Translations under genes and position numbers: made by a program | Shown here: piece by piece, positions 1 through 40,235 of the stretch | Layout: each line of letters begins with the position of its first letter | Numbering within the stretch: the stretch's first letter is position 1 | NCBI RefSeq assembly: GCF_011397635.1 | Contig: NC_064763.1 | Span: forward strand, 25,991,437 to 26,055,436 | DNA from: Epinephelus fuscoguttatus | Taxonomy: Eukaryota > Chordata > Actinopteri > Perciformes > Serranidae | Direction: 5' to 3' | Length of the DNA: 64,000 bases | Notes under the pieces: model-generated | Told to the model about the DNA's origin: nothing | Seen by the model: the letters and a program-made list of their open reading frames with translations, nothing else | Database searches by the model: none

Positions 1-480
1 ACGTTGGTATGCCTCCGCGAACCAGTCAAGTTGCAGTTACAATGTACATCCATGTCTATGAAAGCATGGATGCTTCACACTCATCTCCTCCTCCTAGTCT
101 TAGGTGCCCAAGATTAGTGTCACCGATTCAGTATCTGACCAAATGTCTCCCCTTCTGTGCCTGAGTTATAATGTTGAATAATGGCGAGAAAAGTGCAGAA
201 CATTATGATGTCACAGTGAAGCTGACCTTTGACCTTTTGCATATAAAATACCATGACTTAATTTTATCCTATTAGACATTTGAGTGAAGTTTTGTCATAA
301 TAAGTGTATAAAATCTTGAGTTATGGCCAATCACGTTTTGTGAGGTCACAGTTACTTTGACCTCTGAGTCCAAGTAGACAAATTTTTGAGAATTTCCCTC
401 ACGAGAATTGGACAGACGGACATACACACAGACGGACAGACTGACGGACAACCTGAAAACGTTATACCTTATTGTGTTTT
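1..480. repeat. Dispersed teleost-type repeat in a ryr1 intron (left edge)
   Basis: This stretch has the look of a dispersed fish repeat. It contains tgacctttgacc-like blocks and a run of ggacagacgga-type units near 410-450, followed by acaacctgaaaacg. No open frame of note crosses it. It lies in the ryr1 intron downstream (on the minus strand) of the last exon seen. The family assignment is from memory of similar repeats and was not tested; the left boundary is outside the window. Confidence 0.45.
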
Positions 481-525
481 GACACCCAAATCAGTGCATG
501 TCAGTTGAGTCAGTGTGGATCCTCA

Positions 526-654
<129 letters not shown>

Positions 655-891
655 TTATAACAGTGTGGCCAAAAACTTTTCTATGATAACGTTTTATGGA
701 CAGCAGAAAAAGCCTAAAGTCATCATTTTTAGTTTTTTAACTGATTTCCCATATCAGTCAAATATTTTAAAAATCATATTTTTTCAGAGCTATTTCCATC
801 TCTGTCAGAGGTTCTTTCTCATGCTCCATGCTGAAAAGACAGTGTGTGTCTACAACAGTTAGTACAGGTATGACTGAGAATGGCAACTCAC

Positions 892-29586
<28,695 letters not shown>

Positions 29587-30055
29587 TCTCCCAAGGCATT
29601 AAAAGCAAAACCTTGAGAAAAATGGGAAAACGTTTGTCTCTGAGTTCTGTAACTCCTGGTGCCTACTTGCCCAACACATAAGGCAGGGAAATGTTGGTGA
29701 AGGTTTCTGAAGGGCAATGTGGTGGGTCCTGTGCGTCTCTCCAACTGTGGTATGAGGCAGAGGGATTGACTGTTCATTCCTGCTCATTACAGCATCATAA
29801 AGAGGTGGGGCAGCAAGCTGAGCTAGCAATTCAAATGCTCCTGTTATGGTATCTGGACCTTTGTTTTTCACCATGTTGTTACATTATAAACAACTGCAGG
29901 TAAGATATCAAAATTTAGTGAGAACAATTTAAAATAAATGTTAAATATGAGACAGATTTTATTAACAGACTGAATTGGCAGAGTTTTAACCCTTGTGAAA
30001 CTTCAACCTTAGGAATATGAAATATATCACTTGCAGTCTTTCCATGAACTTTCCA
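29587..30055 (-). other. Presumed ryr1 5'UTR/promoter interval
   Basis: About 470 bp lie between the ryr1 initiator ATG and the 3' end of the small upstream reading frame on the same strand. The ryr1 transcription start should be here, unless ryr1 uses further upstream exons. No unequivocal TATA box or muscle E-box cluster could be assigned. Confidence 0.4.
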
Positions 30056-31272
30056 TTACTCTTTATTCATCTCTATTCCATATCTGTTGTGTGAGATATT
30101 CTTCTTCTTCTTCTTCACTTTGTTAACTGCTTCTTTCTTTTTAATTAAACTCAACACCTGGGAAATAAAGTAATTAATATAAGGGGGAAAAAATAGGGTG
30201 TGCTGCACTGGGTCAAGACACTAGGTGCAGGTAAAAAATCAGGTGTTCTTCAAGGATTGGAATACGGTTCCTGCAAATGAAGTGATGCTCACCGCCTCTT
30301 CTAACAAAGTATTAGTGAACTTATTCAGTCAACAATGTGCAATAAATAGCCTTTTGTGTCACATTGAGTAAAAAACAATGTACGCTGATGAAGACACTTT
30401 ACTCTATCTATGAATTAATAAAGAAATTTTAACCACAATCATTTTGGACTGCCTTCTTTATTGATTAATATAAGGTTATGTTGTTGCTGTTTATCTGTGA
30501 ACAAAGTTACATAAAAGACATAAAACACAAAAGTTGATAAATAATGAATTGCTTAGCTGTATAATTTATGCTTAATGACAGACTTTTATTTTCATTATAT
30601 TTATCAGTTATATTTAATTACAATGAGGGTGCATATGTATTATTTATATTTTTATTTTAAATATACTGCAATCACACTTAACTAATAAATGAGAAACTTT
30701 TGCTAGCACATATAGGCTATATACGTCTTATAGCTAGCATTATGCTAATTAGCTATGGCTACCTTGTTTTATTTATATCCCTGGGAATTAACAACAACTC
30801 ACCTGTAGGATCAGCTGTCTGTCTGCTTTGCTATCTTCTGCGCTTTCTGTTAAGAGTAAAGAAAAAATGAAAATAAATTACAGTAATGTAGAAAAAACCC
30901 CAGAATATACACTTTAATAAAACCTACCAGCTAGCAATAACTTAGCTTTAGCTTAACGGTTTCAAAGTTAGCCAGGCGACCGTTAGCCCGTTTAGCCGAC
31001 TATGTGAGATTAAATATGTAAAACAAAAATTATGCACATCTTCTGCCCATATTTAAGTACGATAAGAACTAAGAACACTGTTAAAAGAAACAAATTTATT
31101 AGGTTTTGTGCATAATTTTTCCGTTTTATAATAAATAACCATGCATACTTATTAATTTCCTGTGGAGGTCAGCAAAACCCGGAAAGCGCGAGCAGCGTTC
31201 CTTTTCTAGGTCATTCAAATTCAGTAGAAGAAGAAAACGGTACGTCGGTAAAATAGTTCCCCCTTCAATCAT
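30056..31272 (-). CDS. Unrecognised small three-exon gene, 89 aa, lysine-rich C-terminus
   Basis: I do not recognise this protein. Three exons with consensus splice sites join into one frame: 31149-31272 (ATG at 31272, donor GTATGC), 30803-30846 (44 nt) and 30157 down to a TAA at 30056. The lengths sum to 270 nt, exactly 90 codons. The N-terminus is hydrophobic-leaning (MIEGGTILPTYRFLLLLN). The middle is charged and probably helical (FADLHRKLIKSAEDSKADRQ). The third exon begins VLSLIKKKEAVNKV, followed by five Lys, which could be a nuclear or nucleolar signal. An AATAAA lies near the stop (30062-30067). The ATG sits inside the divergent nfrkb first exon on the other strand. The start is the weakest part: initiation could lie in another exon, or the exons could be untranslated leaders. 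No conservation test was possible. Confidence 0.45.
30062..30067 (-). terminator. Possible polyadenylation signal of the small gene
   Basis: TTTATT on the plus strand reads AATAAA on the minus strand. It overlaps the last codons of the 89-codon frame (..MNKE stop). A signal this close would give almost no 3'UTR, so a later site toward 29.9 kb is also possible. Confidence 0.25.
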
Positions 31273-31300
31273 AAACACAAAGCAGTGTCAGGTAAGAGCT
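31140..31300. promoter_or_regulatory. Bidirectional promoter region between nfrkb and the small minus-strand gene
   Basis: The first donor of nfrkb (TCAG|GTAAGAG, exon end 31,291) and the first exon of the minus-strand small gene (31,149-31,272) overlap head to head. This implies a shared promoter with overlapping 5' ends. The stretch is richer in CpG (for example ggaaagcgcgagcagcg, ggtacgtcggta) than the surrounding AT-rich DNA, as expected for a housekeeping promoter. Exact start sites cannot be read. Confidence 0.5.
31240..31291 (+). other. nfrkb: nfrkb 5'UTR exon 1 (5' limit not known)
   Basis: A strong donor, TCAG|GTAAGAG, lies at 31,291/31,292 and is followed about 0.4 kb later by the coding exon that contains the ATG at 31,720. 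The acceptor of that exon is ambiguous: AG dinucleotides at about 31,692, 31,700 and 31,710 are all possible. The exon appears untranslated. Confidence 0.45.
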
Positions 31301-31719
31301 ATTATTATTAGTTTTTAACCAGCAGTATGGAAACAGTCAGAATATGCATATTTGCCAATAGGTCGTAAAGCAATGGTATGTTTGCGTTGAACGTTGAAAC
31401 AGGAACCCAACCGTTGTAACTGGCTCTTTTGCTAATTTAGCTGGTAGCTTAGCTCGCTAGCAGCGCTACGTGACTGTACTGAGTGGCTAATGTTTTGACA
31501 TTGGTGAATGCTTGGAAATGTTCGTGTCGTTTGTAGTAGTGAACTACCAGACTTCACAAGTCTATAAAACACAACAACGTTTGCAAGTTGAATGACAGGA
31601 AGTAAACACATCAGTTGGCGTCAGTCCGCAGATTAAAACGAGGTTTGTGTGATTTTTTTTTTTTAGCCATGGTTTTCTTTTCTTTGCGAAAGGCTTAAAG
31701 CTTGGTGCAGAGGAGGAGA

Positions 31720-34700
31720 ATGGATGCCCTCACCCACATGCTTACAGACCCTCTTGATCCAAAAGAAGAAAACAATGGACAAATTACAGAGGAGTGCATG
31801 CTAGGGAACTGTAAGCTGAACCTTCCAGAGGACCTGCTTGAGGATGTGAGTTGTCTGACGCTCAGAGATGAAATGCTGCTCATTCCTGCTTTGTTCGTTT
31901 GTTCAAATGTGTGAGATACAGCGCAGATAATGCATCCATTTTTGCTGTGTGCCCTTTGTTTTATTAGCCTGAAATATTCTTCTCTGTGATGAGTGAGAGC
32001 ACCTGGCGTGAAGTACTGTCAGATTCCCAGAGGCAGCACCTTCGTCAGTTTTTGCCGCAGTTTCCTGACAACAACGTTGCGGAGCAGGACAGCACCATCG
32101 GTGACCTGTTCAACAACAGAAACTTTAACTTTGGAAATCCCCTTCATCTTGCACAAAAACAATTCAGAGGTCCATTCTAAGTATCCACTTATTTACCCAC
32201 TAACACACAACTATATCATGCTGAGTTGTTATTTGAAGCTCTTTGTAATCATGACTCTCATTATCTCCACCCAGATGGTTACTTCAATCCTGAGGTGGTC
32301 AAGTACAGACAACTGTGTGCCAAGTCCCAGAAAAAGCGACAACTGTACTCCCTTCAACAGTATTACCACAGACTCTTGAAGCACATTCTCGTCTCCAGAA
32401 AGGTATTCTCGTAAATGTTTGAAGCATGAGGCACTTAGCCTTTTGCAGTTAGGCTTAATCTGTCTTCTTGTTGTATTGTAGGAGTTGCTAGACTTTGCAG
32501 TTCACAATGGTTTGGACTTTCCACCAAAAAGAAAGTTACCAACCAAGACTCACGCTGAAATGCGGGAGCCAAGGGTGAGAAGAAGATTGAGCCGCATATT
32601 AAAGGAGGTCAAAACTGAGTGTGGAGACAGCAATGCTTCATCTGATGATGATGGTCAGTCTGTTCTTTAGTGTCATTGCCAAAAACAATGCCTTTTATTT
32701 GTAGCGCATTCTTTACTAAGAAGCATGGAAACACTAATTAGAGTGTTATTGCATATGCTTGTAGACATATCATTATGGACACCGGCACCACAATCACCTT
32801 CCTCTCCGACACCCACTGTCTCACTCCGAGTTCTTCCCAGCCTCTCCACCCAAGACATGAAGACTACTGGTCAGTGATTTCTGCAATATTAAGATGATGT
32901 TTGTAAAATGTTAAAGCACAGTGAATGTAATGTTTGAAAGACATTTTATTTCTTCACAGAAAAAATAGAACTAGGGGAGCGGGACTTGAAATCCATGCTG
33001 CAAAACCATCGGGAGAAGAGGAAGCGACAACCAGTAAGTATTGTCAGGAGGTGAGAAAACAGATGAGTCCTCATTGGAACAGTATGTCATTAATGACTGA
33101 TTTACTCAGGACCATCCGGACTTGATGACCTCTGATATCCATCTTGGAGACATACTTTCAAGAGCGAATATTGGGCGGAAGGGGACCGTGCGTAAGTAAA
33201 ATAAAAATAAAAAGAATCTTAAGTCAAAGTCTGTTGTTGATTTTATGACACACAGTTAATGTTTGTCTTTACTTTTTCCCTGCAGCGCTCTTTGAGCTGT
33301 CTCTGCCTAAGAAGAAGATCAAAGATGAGAGACGGAAGAAAAAAATGAGACCAATAAAAGTGGAATCTGAGGATCCCTGTGAAATTCTTGCACCTTCAGA
33401 CACCCCATCAGCACCACCAGCGAGTATCATCAACTCCCTGCCGGACACACCGTCTACTCCACTGCCCAACATCAAGGAAGAGTGAGTCTACTGCCACACT
33501 GGTGTTTAAAGTTTGAGAACTGTGTGTGTACATAAACTATATTCACTGTGATACCACCATGCAAGACTAATGTACAGAACCATCATTATTGCAGAATTGT
33601 GGAGGAGTCTCAGAGCAGCCCGGCTCCAGTTGAGGAAATAGCTGTCAGTTTCTTCAGCTTGCTGGAGAGCATCTTAAGGGCAGAGAGCTTCACCAGCACT
33701 TCAATGGTATGCCCTCACTCCCACATACAGATTATAAAAGTGATCTAAGTTCGGACTTCACATTATAATGCCTACATTGCGATCTCTCAGTTGGAGGAGA
33801 AAGTTCAGATGTGGCAGTCTTCTCCAGCCAGCTCCCTCAACATGTGGTTTTCATCCGTCCCATGTTGGTCTGACTTGGTTCTTCAAGCCGTGCAGTTTCT
33901 TGCAGGAGAGACTAAAGGTATTTAGCAGCGGCCACTCACACTGAAATGGTCAGGCTTTATCTTTCACTCTTTGTTTCTCATGTGTGCTTTGTTTGTTAAT
34001 CAGATGGCATGATGGCACTCCCAAGTGGCTTTTCTCCATTTGTGGAGTTTTCTGATGAATCTCAGCAGTGGAGGTGGATCGGTAAGAGAGATCAGATATT
34101 GAAATCCCCGACTGATGCTTGGTATTCAGTCTGATTGTATACATGAGGATTAAAGTCAATCATTTATTTTAGGCCCCACTCAGGATACAGAGAAGGACCT
34201 CAGTGCACTCTGCCAGCTGTGGCTGGACTCCAAAGATTTAGTTATCAAGGTAGTACCATCATTATACTACAAATACAGTTTCAGCACTCACCCTGCAGTT
34301 TATACTGTGCTATGCTAAATGTAAACAAGCTGATTTGTCTTCCACAGACAGAAAATGAAGACATGCTCGAGATGACTTCTCCCACGCCGAGAGTGTAAGA
34401 TTCAGCGATTCAAAAAGCATTGCAAACATGTTCTGAAAAGATAATCATTATATGTAGCCTTACATTTACATAATGAAGTTGTTTTACAGTGTTATATTTC
34501 TAACCATGCAGCTCAACTGATTATGTGGTGCGGCCCAGCACTGGAGATGAGAGACAAGTGTTTCAAATCCAGGTTTGTTTGTGCTACTAAAATCTTTTTT
34601 ACGTATAGTATTTTGCCTGGACATGAACTCTGTAAGCTGATGCCCTTTTTGGTTGTGTTATTAGGAACAGCAGCGATACAACCAGCCACACAAAGCCTTC

Positions 34701-37700
34701 ACCTTTAGGATGCATGGCTTTGAATCTGTGGTGGGGCCTGTTAAAGGGGTGTTCGATAAGGAGATGTCACTCAACAAAGCCAGGGAGCACACACTGCTCC
34801 GCTCAGACCGTCCACCATATGTCACCATTCTCTCTCTGGGTAAGGCCTTCTGTTTAAATCTAACTCCATTATCAGGCTGTGGGCAGTCAGTGTTTGATGG
34901 TGTGTGCAAAGAAATCACACAATTCTGACTTCTGCCCTCTTTCTACTGCAGTGCGGGATGCAGCAGCCAGGTTACCCAATGGTGAAGGAACGAGGGCAGA
35001 GATCTGTGAACTGTTGAAAGACTCACAGTTCCTTGCTCCAGATGTGACCAGTGCACAGGTTTTTCTTCTAGTCATTCATCTTCTTCTGTCAGAGTGACTT
35101 GTATGTACTTTACATTGGCCTGCTGCAGCCTTTAAGTTATTTCTGTCTTTGCCATTTAGGTGAACACAGTTGTTAGTGGGGCTCTGGATAGACTTCACTA
35201 TGAGAAAGACCCCTGCGTGAAGTATGACATTGGCCGCAAGCTCTGGATTTACCTGCACCGCAGTCGCAGTCAAGAAGAGTTTGGTAAGAAACCATGTGCT
35301 TGATTTCAGGGTTAAACTGTCCACCTTTGTAGTTTATTCAAAAGTGTAAAGATCTCTAATCCTGTCGTTTTTGAGCAGAGGCAGCTGATAAGGAGTCATG
35401 TGTCAAGTTTGATTATCTACTGTTGTTTGAATAATAGATTGACTTCTGCTTCACACAGAATTCTTATAGATTGTGCTTTTTTAAAACCACTATGAATTTA
35501 AACATTTTCAACCTTTTATTACTTCATCCTTGATCCTTCTATCATCTCCATCCCCTCTTGACTATACTATGATTGCCCTCATGTTTAGAGTAGCAAAGTG
35601 TCTCATATGACAGGCACGCAGTCTTTAAGATCACTGTGATGCTGAAGAGGGTTATTCTCATGTTTGGTCTGTCTCCCATCCAGAGAGGATCCATCAGGCT
35701 CAAGCTGCTGCAGCAAAAGCAAGAAAAGCTCTCCAACAGAAACCTAAACCTGCATCCAAGCCTGTGAGTTTACTGCAGGAAACACCACACAATGTAAAAC
35801 ATACACTACTTCTATTTAGCTTATTTACTGTATTAAAAAACTCTGCTGAAGTTGTGCTAGTGTAGTGGAAGCTATTGTTTTCATGCTTGGAAGTTTAAGG
35901 TGTTGTTTATTAACAACAGTGAAGCTGCTGCTGATGAATCCTAAGCCCTGTGTATGTTTTAGAAGTCTGGAAGTAAAGACGGAGGCAGTAAAACCCCTGG
36001 ATGTCTGGATGCAGGACAGGATATAGGCTCCAATCCCATGTCACCAACCCCTACAACACCCACCCCAAACACACCTGGGACCCCAAAGTCACCCTTACCC
36101 TGCACAGCCACCACGCCGACAAAGACTGGAGTCCCGGAAACAATCAAAACCAGCCCAGGGTCCGTGTGATGCAAAGTTTTTTTCTTATTGACATTGTACA
36201 ATACATTCATCCGTGTAATTTGAAATACTTCTCCTCTCTTGTCCCTTGTTGCTCTCCCAGAGTTCTTCTCGTGTCTCCTCCCACGTTGCCCCAGCTGGGA
36301 ACCATCTTACCCACCAGTCAGGCTTGTCCACCAGTTTCACAGCCAGTCACATCCCAACACACGGCTCGGATAGTAAGCCACCTGGCGGCAGGCTCCCTCC
36401 CGCAGGTACGAGTTGTTTCTGCTCAGCCCGGTCTGGGATCTTCAGCAGGAAGTCAGCAGGCCACACTGGTGCATCAGAGCCCTCATCAGATCAGGATGCC
36501 GGTGTCAATGGCAGCCAAAGGCATTTCACAGGTAACCAGATAAAGAGCCGTGTTTGTTGTTTAGCATATTGCAAATGTATAATTAATTCTGTCTGTTTAT
36601 TGTGTTTATCAATAGGCGGTGGTGTCTGTGCCTCTGAGGAGTCAGTCTGCTAGCAGTCCAGTCCAGGTGCCGACCACACTGTCTGTTTCTGCTGTAGCTG
36701 TGGCCAAACCTCAGGCTGGATCACCTGGTAGTCCTGCTAACAACCCTGCCTCCCCTGCTGTGCTGCAAGGAGTCACCAGCCCGAACATCAAACAGGTGAA
36801 CCAGTTTGTTTCAACTGGGATATTTCCCAGCTAGGCTTTTATGAACAGTTGCCATTTTGCCGAAGTTTAATGACCAGTTAGAGCATAAAACTGAATGCTC
36901 AGGAGTACAAGTGCAGAAATGAGTCTCCCAGTTCAGTTTAGTTCAGTCTTTTTCCCATTTGGATTTTTCAGTTTTGTTTTATTTATTAAAGGGTTAATTG
37001 CAAGGAGACATCCAATTACCAAAAATAAAGAATACAGTATATATATAATATATAATAAAGGTATGCATTATCAAACTAGGAGACATTCCAGTACATTATT
37101 TTTTAAGTGGTGAGGAGACCAGGCATTCTTTAAGGGATCTATTAATTTGTCAATGCATCTCAGCGCAACACTGTCTTATTACATGGCACTCTGAAAATAT
37201 ATGACAGAGATTTGCATCCTGGCTTCCACACAATCTCCAGCACTTGGGAGACTCTCCTGTAGGATTTTTCTGGTTTTAACAGATTAAGTCTACAGTTTTT
37301 GGAGCTGAATGTAACAAACAGTATTTATTAAAAAAGTAATCAATGTAATTTGCCACGTTAATGGTGACAAGATTTATCTATAGCAGTGATGCACGGATTG
37401 CAGTTATATTCGCCAGCACCACAGTTAATCCATGGATTGTTTGGGTCGGATATAAAAATTAACATTGTGATTAATAGCAAATGGGTGCAGTATTAAGTAG
37501 CTGTTTAATTTTAAAAGTTTAGTTCTGTTTCCTTTGTACTGTAACTGCAAGAAAATAAATATTTAGTTTTGCTGCCTAAATGTCCCACAATATGTGTTGC
37601 AGTGACATCACTGTGTGCATGGAAACATTTACAATTACTTAAAGCAGCATCTCTAATCATGAAAGTAAGTAGTTGCAGAGAACATACATCAATATAGTTC

Positions 37701-40160
37701 ATAATATAAAAAGCAACATAGCCTGCAGGGACTGAGTGAGGGGGAGTGAAATGTCCATGTGGGTGCAGGTCTCTTTATTGGAGAAAATAATGAATTTAGG
37801 TGGGCGGCAGATGGATGAATATTCATACACTCAGATTCAGATGATGTTAGAGACAATCCGTGCATCACTAATCTGTTGGTTTGTTGTTGTTTTTTTAAAG
37901 GTGTCTATCACAGGCCAATTGGGAATGAAGACTGCAGGAGGAGCAGGAATTCCAATAACGGCTACAAACTTGCGGATCCAGGGTAAAGATGTCCTACGTC
38001 TTCCACCGTCCTCCATAACTACTGACGCTAAAGGACAGACAGTGCTGCGGATCACCCCAGACATGATGGCAACTCTCGCCAAATCCCCCGTCGCGACCGT
38101 CAAACTCACCCCTGACTTTTTGGGCACTGCTGCCTCAGGCAGTAAGAGCATATCAGCCACTCTCCATGTGACACCGCCACACTCTTCACCTTCCTCTGCC
38201 TCCAGTGCTACATCCTGCACAGGAGAAGTGCAGACCACTAAAGCAGGCCCTGTTACCTCCACTTTGCTGAAGGCAGCAGGAGACACAGCCATACGCCTGA
38301 TGCCCACTTTGGCTGTCACTGTGGCTGACCAAAAAACTAGGACCTTCTCCAGCGTGACCTCCCCTGACAAGAGCGGCGCCACCATTCGGATAATGCCAGG
38401 CCTCGGCGTTATTCCACAGAAACAGGGCCAGACCATCACAATGACAACCACCACTGGCGGTAAACCACTCACAGCGTCTACGTGTGCTAATGTAGTCACC
38501 ATGGCTGCCAGCGTTGTGGCTGGTGCCAAGGGGATCACAGTGGCGCCTGGAGTCTCGTGCTCACCTCTGACGCTAGGAACAGCTACAGCCACTGTGCGGC
38601 AGGTCCCTGCTACAGTCGTCACAACACAAACCGTAAGATAATTATTTTGTTTCTGCACACATTTTAAAGACATTGCAAGAGTTTTTTGTGTAGTTTTGAC
38701 CAGGGGTGCAACGATACAACAATCTGGATCAGTGTATCGGAATATTGATACATATCACCATCTTCAAGAAACGTCTTTACTTTGGAATTTCTATGGCACT
38801 TCTTCATAACCGTTTCCATCCTCCAACCTCCTTCCTATACATTCAAACAGTCCTAGCTACATAGCACCAGGCAGATAATAGTAAGCAGCCAAAAAAAAGA
38901 TAATGAGGATATTTACTGACATTAATCACAGGCCCTTCAATTTAATCAAATCAAAATTGTATCGTGGCAGACTTTCTGATACCAGCAAACATGGTATCAT
39001 TGTCCAAAAAAATAGGTGCATATTGTGGTGAAACTTGTGATTTACACCCTTAGTTTTGTCCATCTTTTCCATCACATGAGGTATATAATTTAATATAATT
39101 ACAGCTGAAGTACATCTTAATGTTTCATATTTTAATCTTAAGATTTTTAGCTCCACTTAAAATGGTGTGTAGCTCAAAAGAATGTCAATTATAGTCAGTT
39201 GCACCTCTCTGGATGTACATGTAATAACCAGCATGGCCTCTAGGTGTCACTGTTTCACTGTGTTGGCACCTGTGGGAACACTGTGCTCCGCCAATATCTG
39301 GATGACAAAAGCCAGCAGTTTGATAAGTGGTAATGTACATACACTATGTCAGAATACTAAACACACATTTGTTACATTAATGCTAATGACAATAAAACTG
39401 TACAAACAAAAACAATGACAGACCATTATAACATATCAGGATTATCAGATGAGGGATGTTGATAAGGGCGGTGCTCTGAGTGCTCTATTGTTATGCAGGT
39501 TCAACCAAATGTTTGTCTGTGTCACTCACCCACATCATGGAATGTCAGTTAGTGGGAAATAAAGAGCACCAGCACTCACAGTGAAGAGATGCATGACTAT
39601 GCAACACACCACAGATATGTTTTAATGTGATCTGCGGTGAGATAATAGATACAGCTTCTGCTTACAAACAGTCACAGTTTGCCCTCAAAAAAGGGAAGTG
39701 GTCATTTGCAATTGGATGTCAGGTGTGAGCTGCAAGCTGAATATAGATCTGATCTAAATTTAGGGATCTAAATTCAAACTGTTGGGTTTAAATGGGAACT
39801 TGAACCTAAAACTACTGGGTGCTTCCTTCTAAATACCTCAGAATAGTTCATTTATAGATTTGCATAGTTTCCTCCAGAGAGAATCAGAATCCATCAGTGA
39901 GGACTTTGTTTTAACTTGAATGACTGTTGATGTGTGTATTGATCCCTTTTCACTATTTATTCAAGAAGCTTCCGTCAAACATAAAAGTCATGAGAAACAA
40001 TCCTCTTTTTTTTGGCAACACTACAGGGAAAGTTACCTGCACGGATAACTGTGCCCCTCTCTGTCCTCAACCAACCACTGAAGAGCAAGAGTGTCGTGAC
40101 CACACCAATTGTTAAAGGAAGTCTAAACACAAAGTAAGTCTCATCATCTGCACTGTTGCT

Positions 40161-40235
<75 letters not shown>

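Noticed and set aside
37837-38673. Minus-strand 278-codon frame opposite nfrkb
   Set aside because: It is antisense to the conserved 732-nt nfrkb exon, whose plus-strand translation matches human NFRKB closely.
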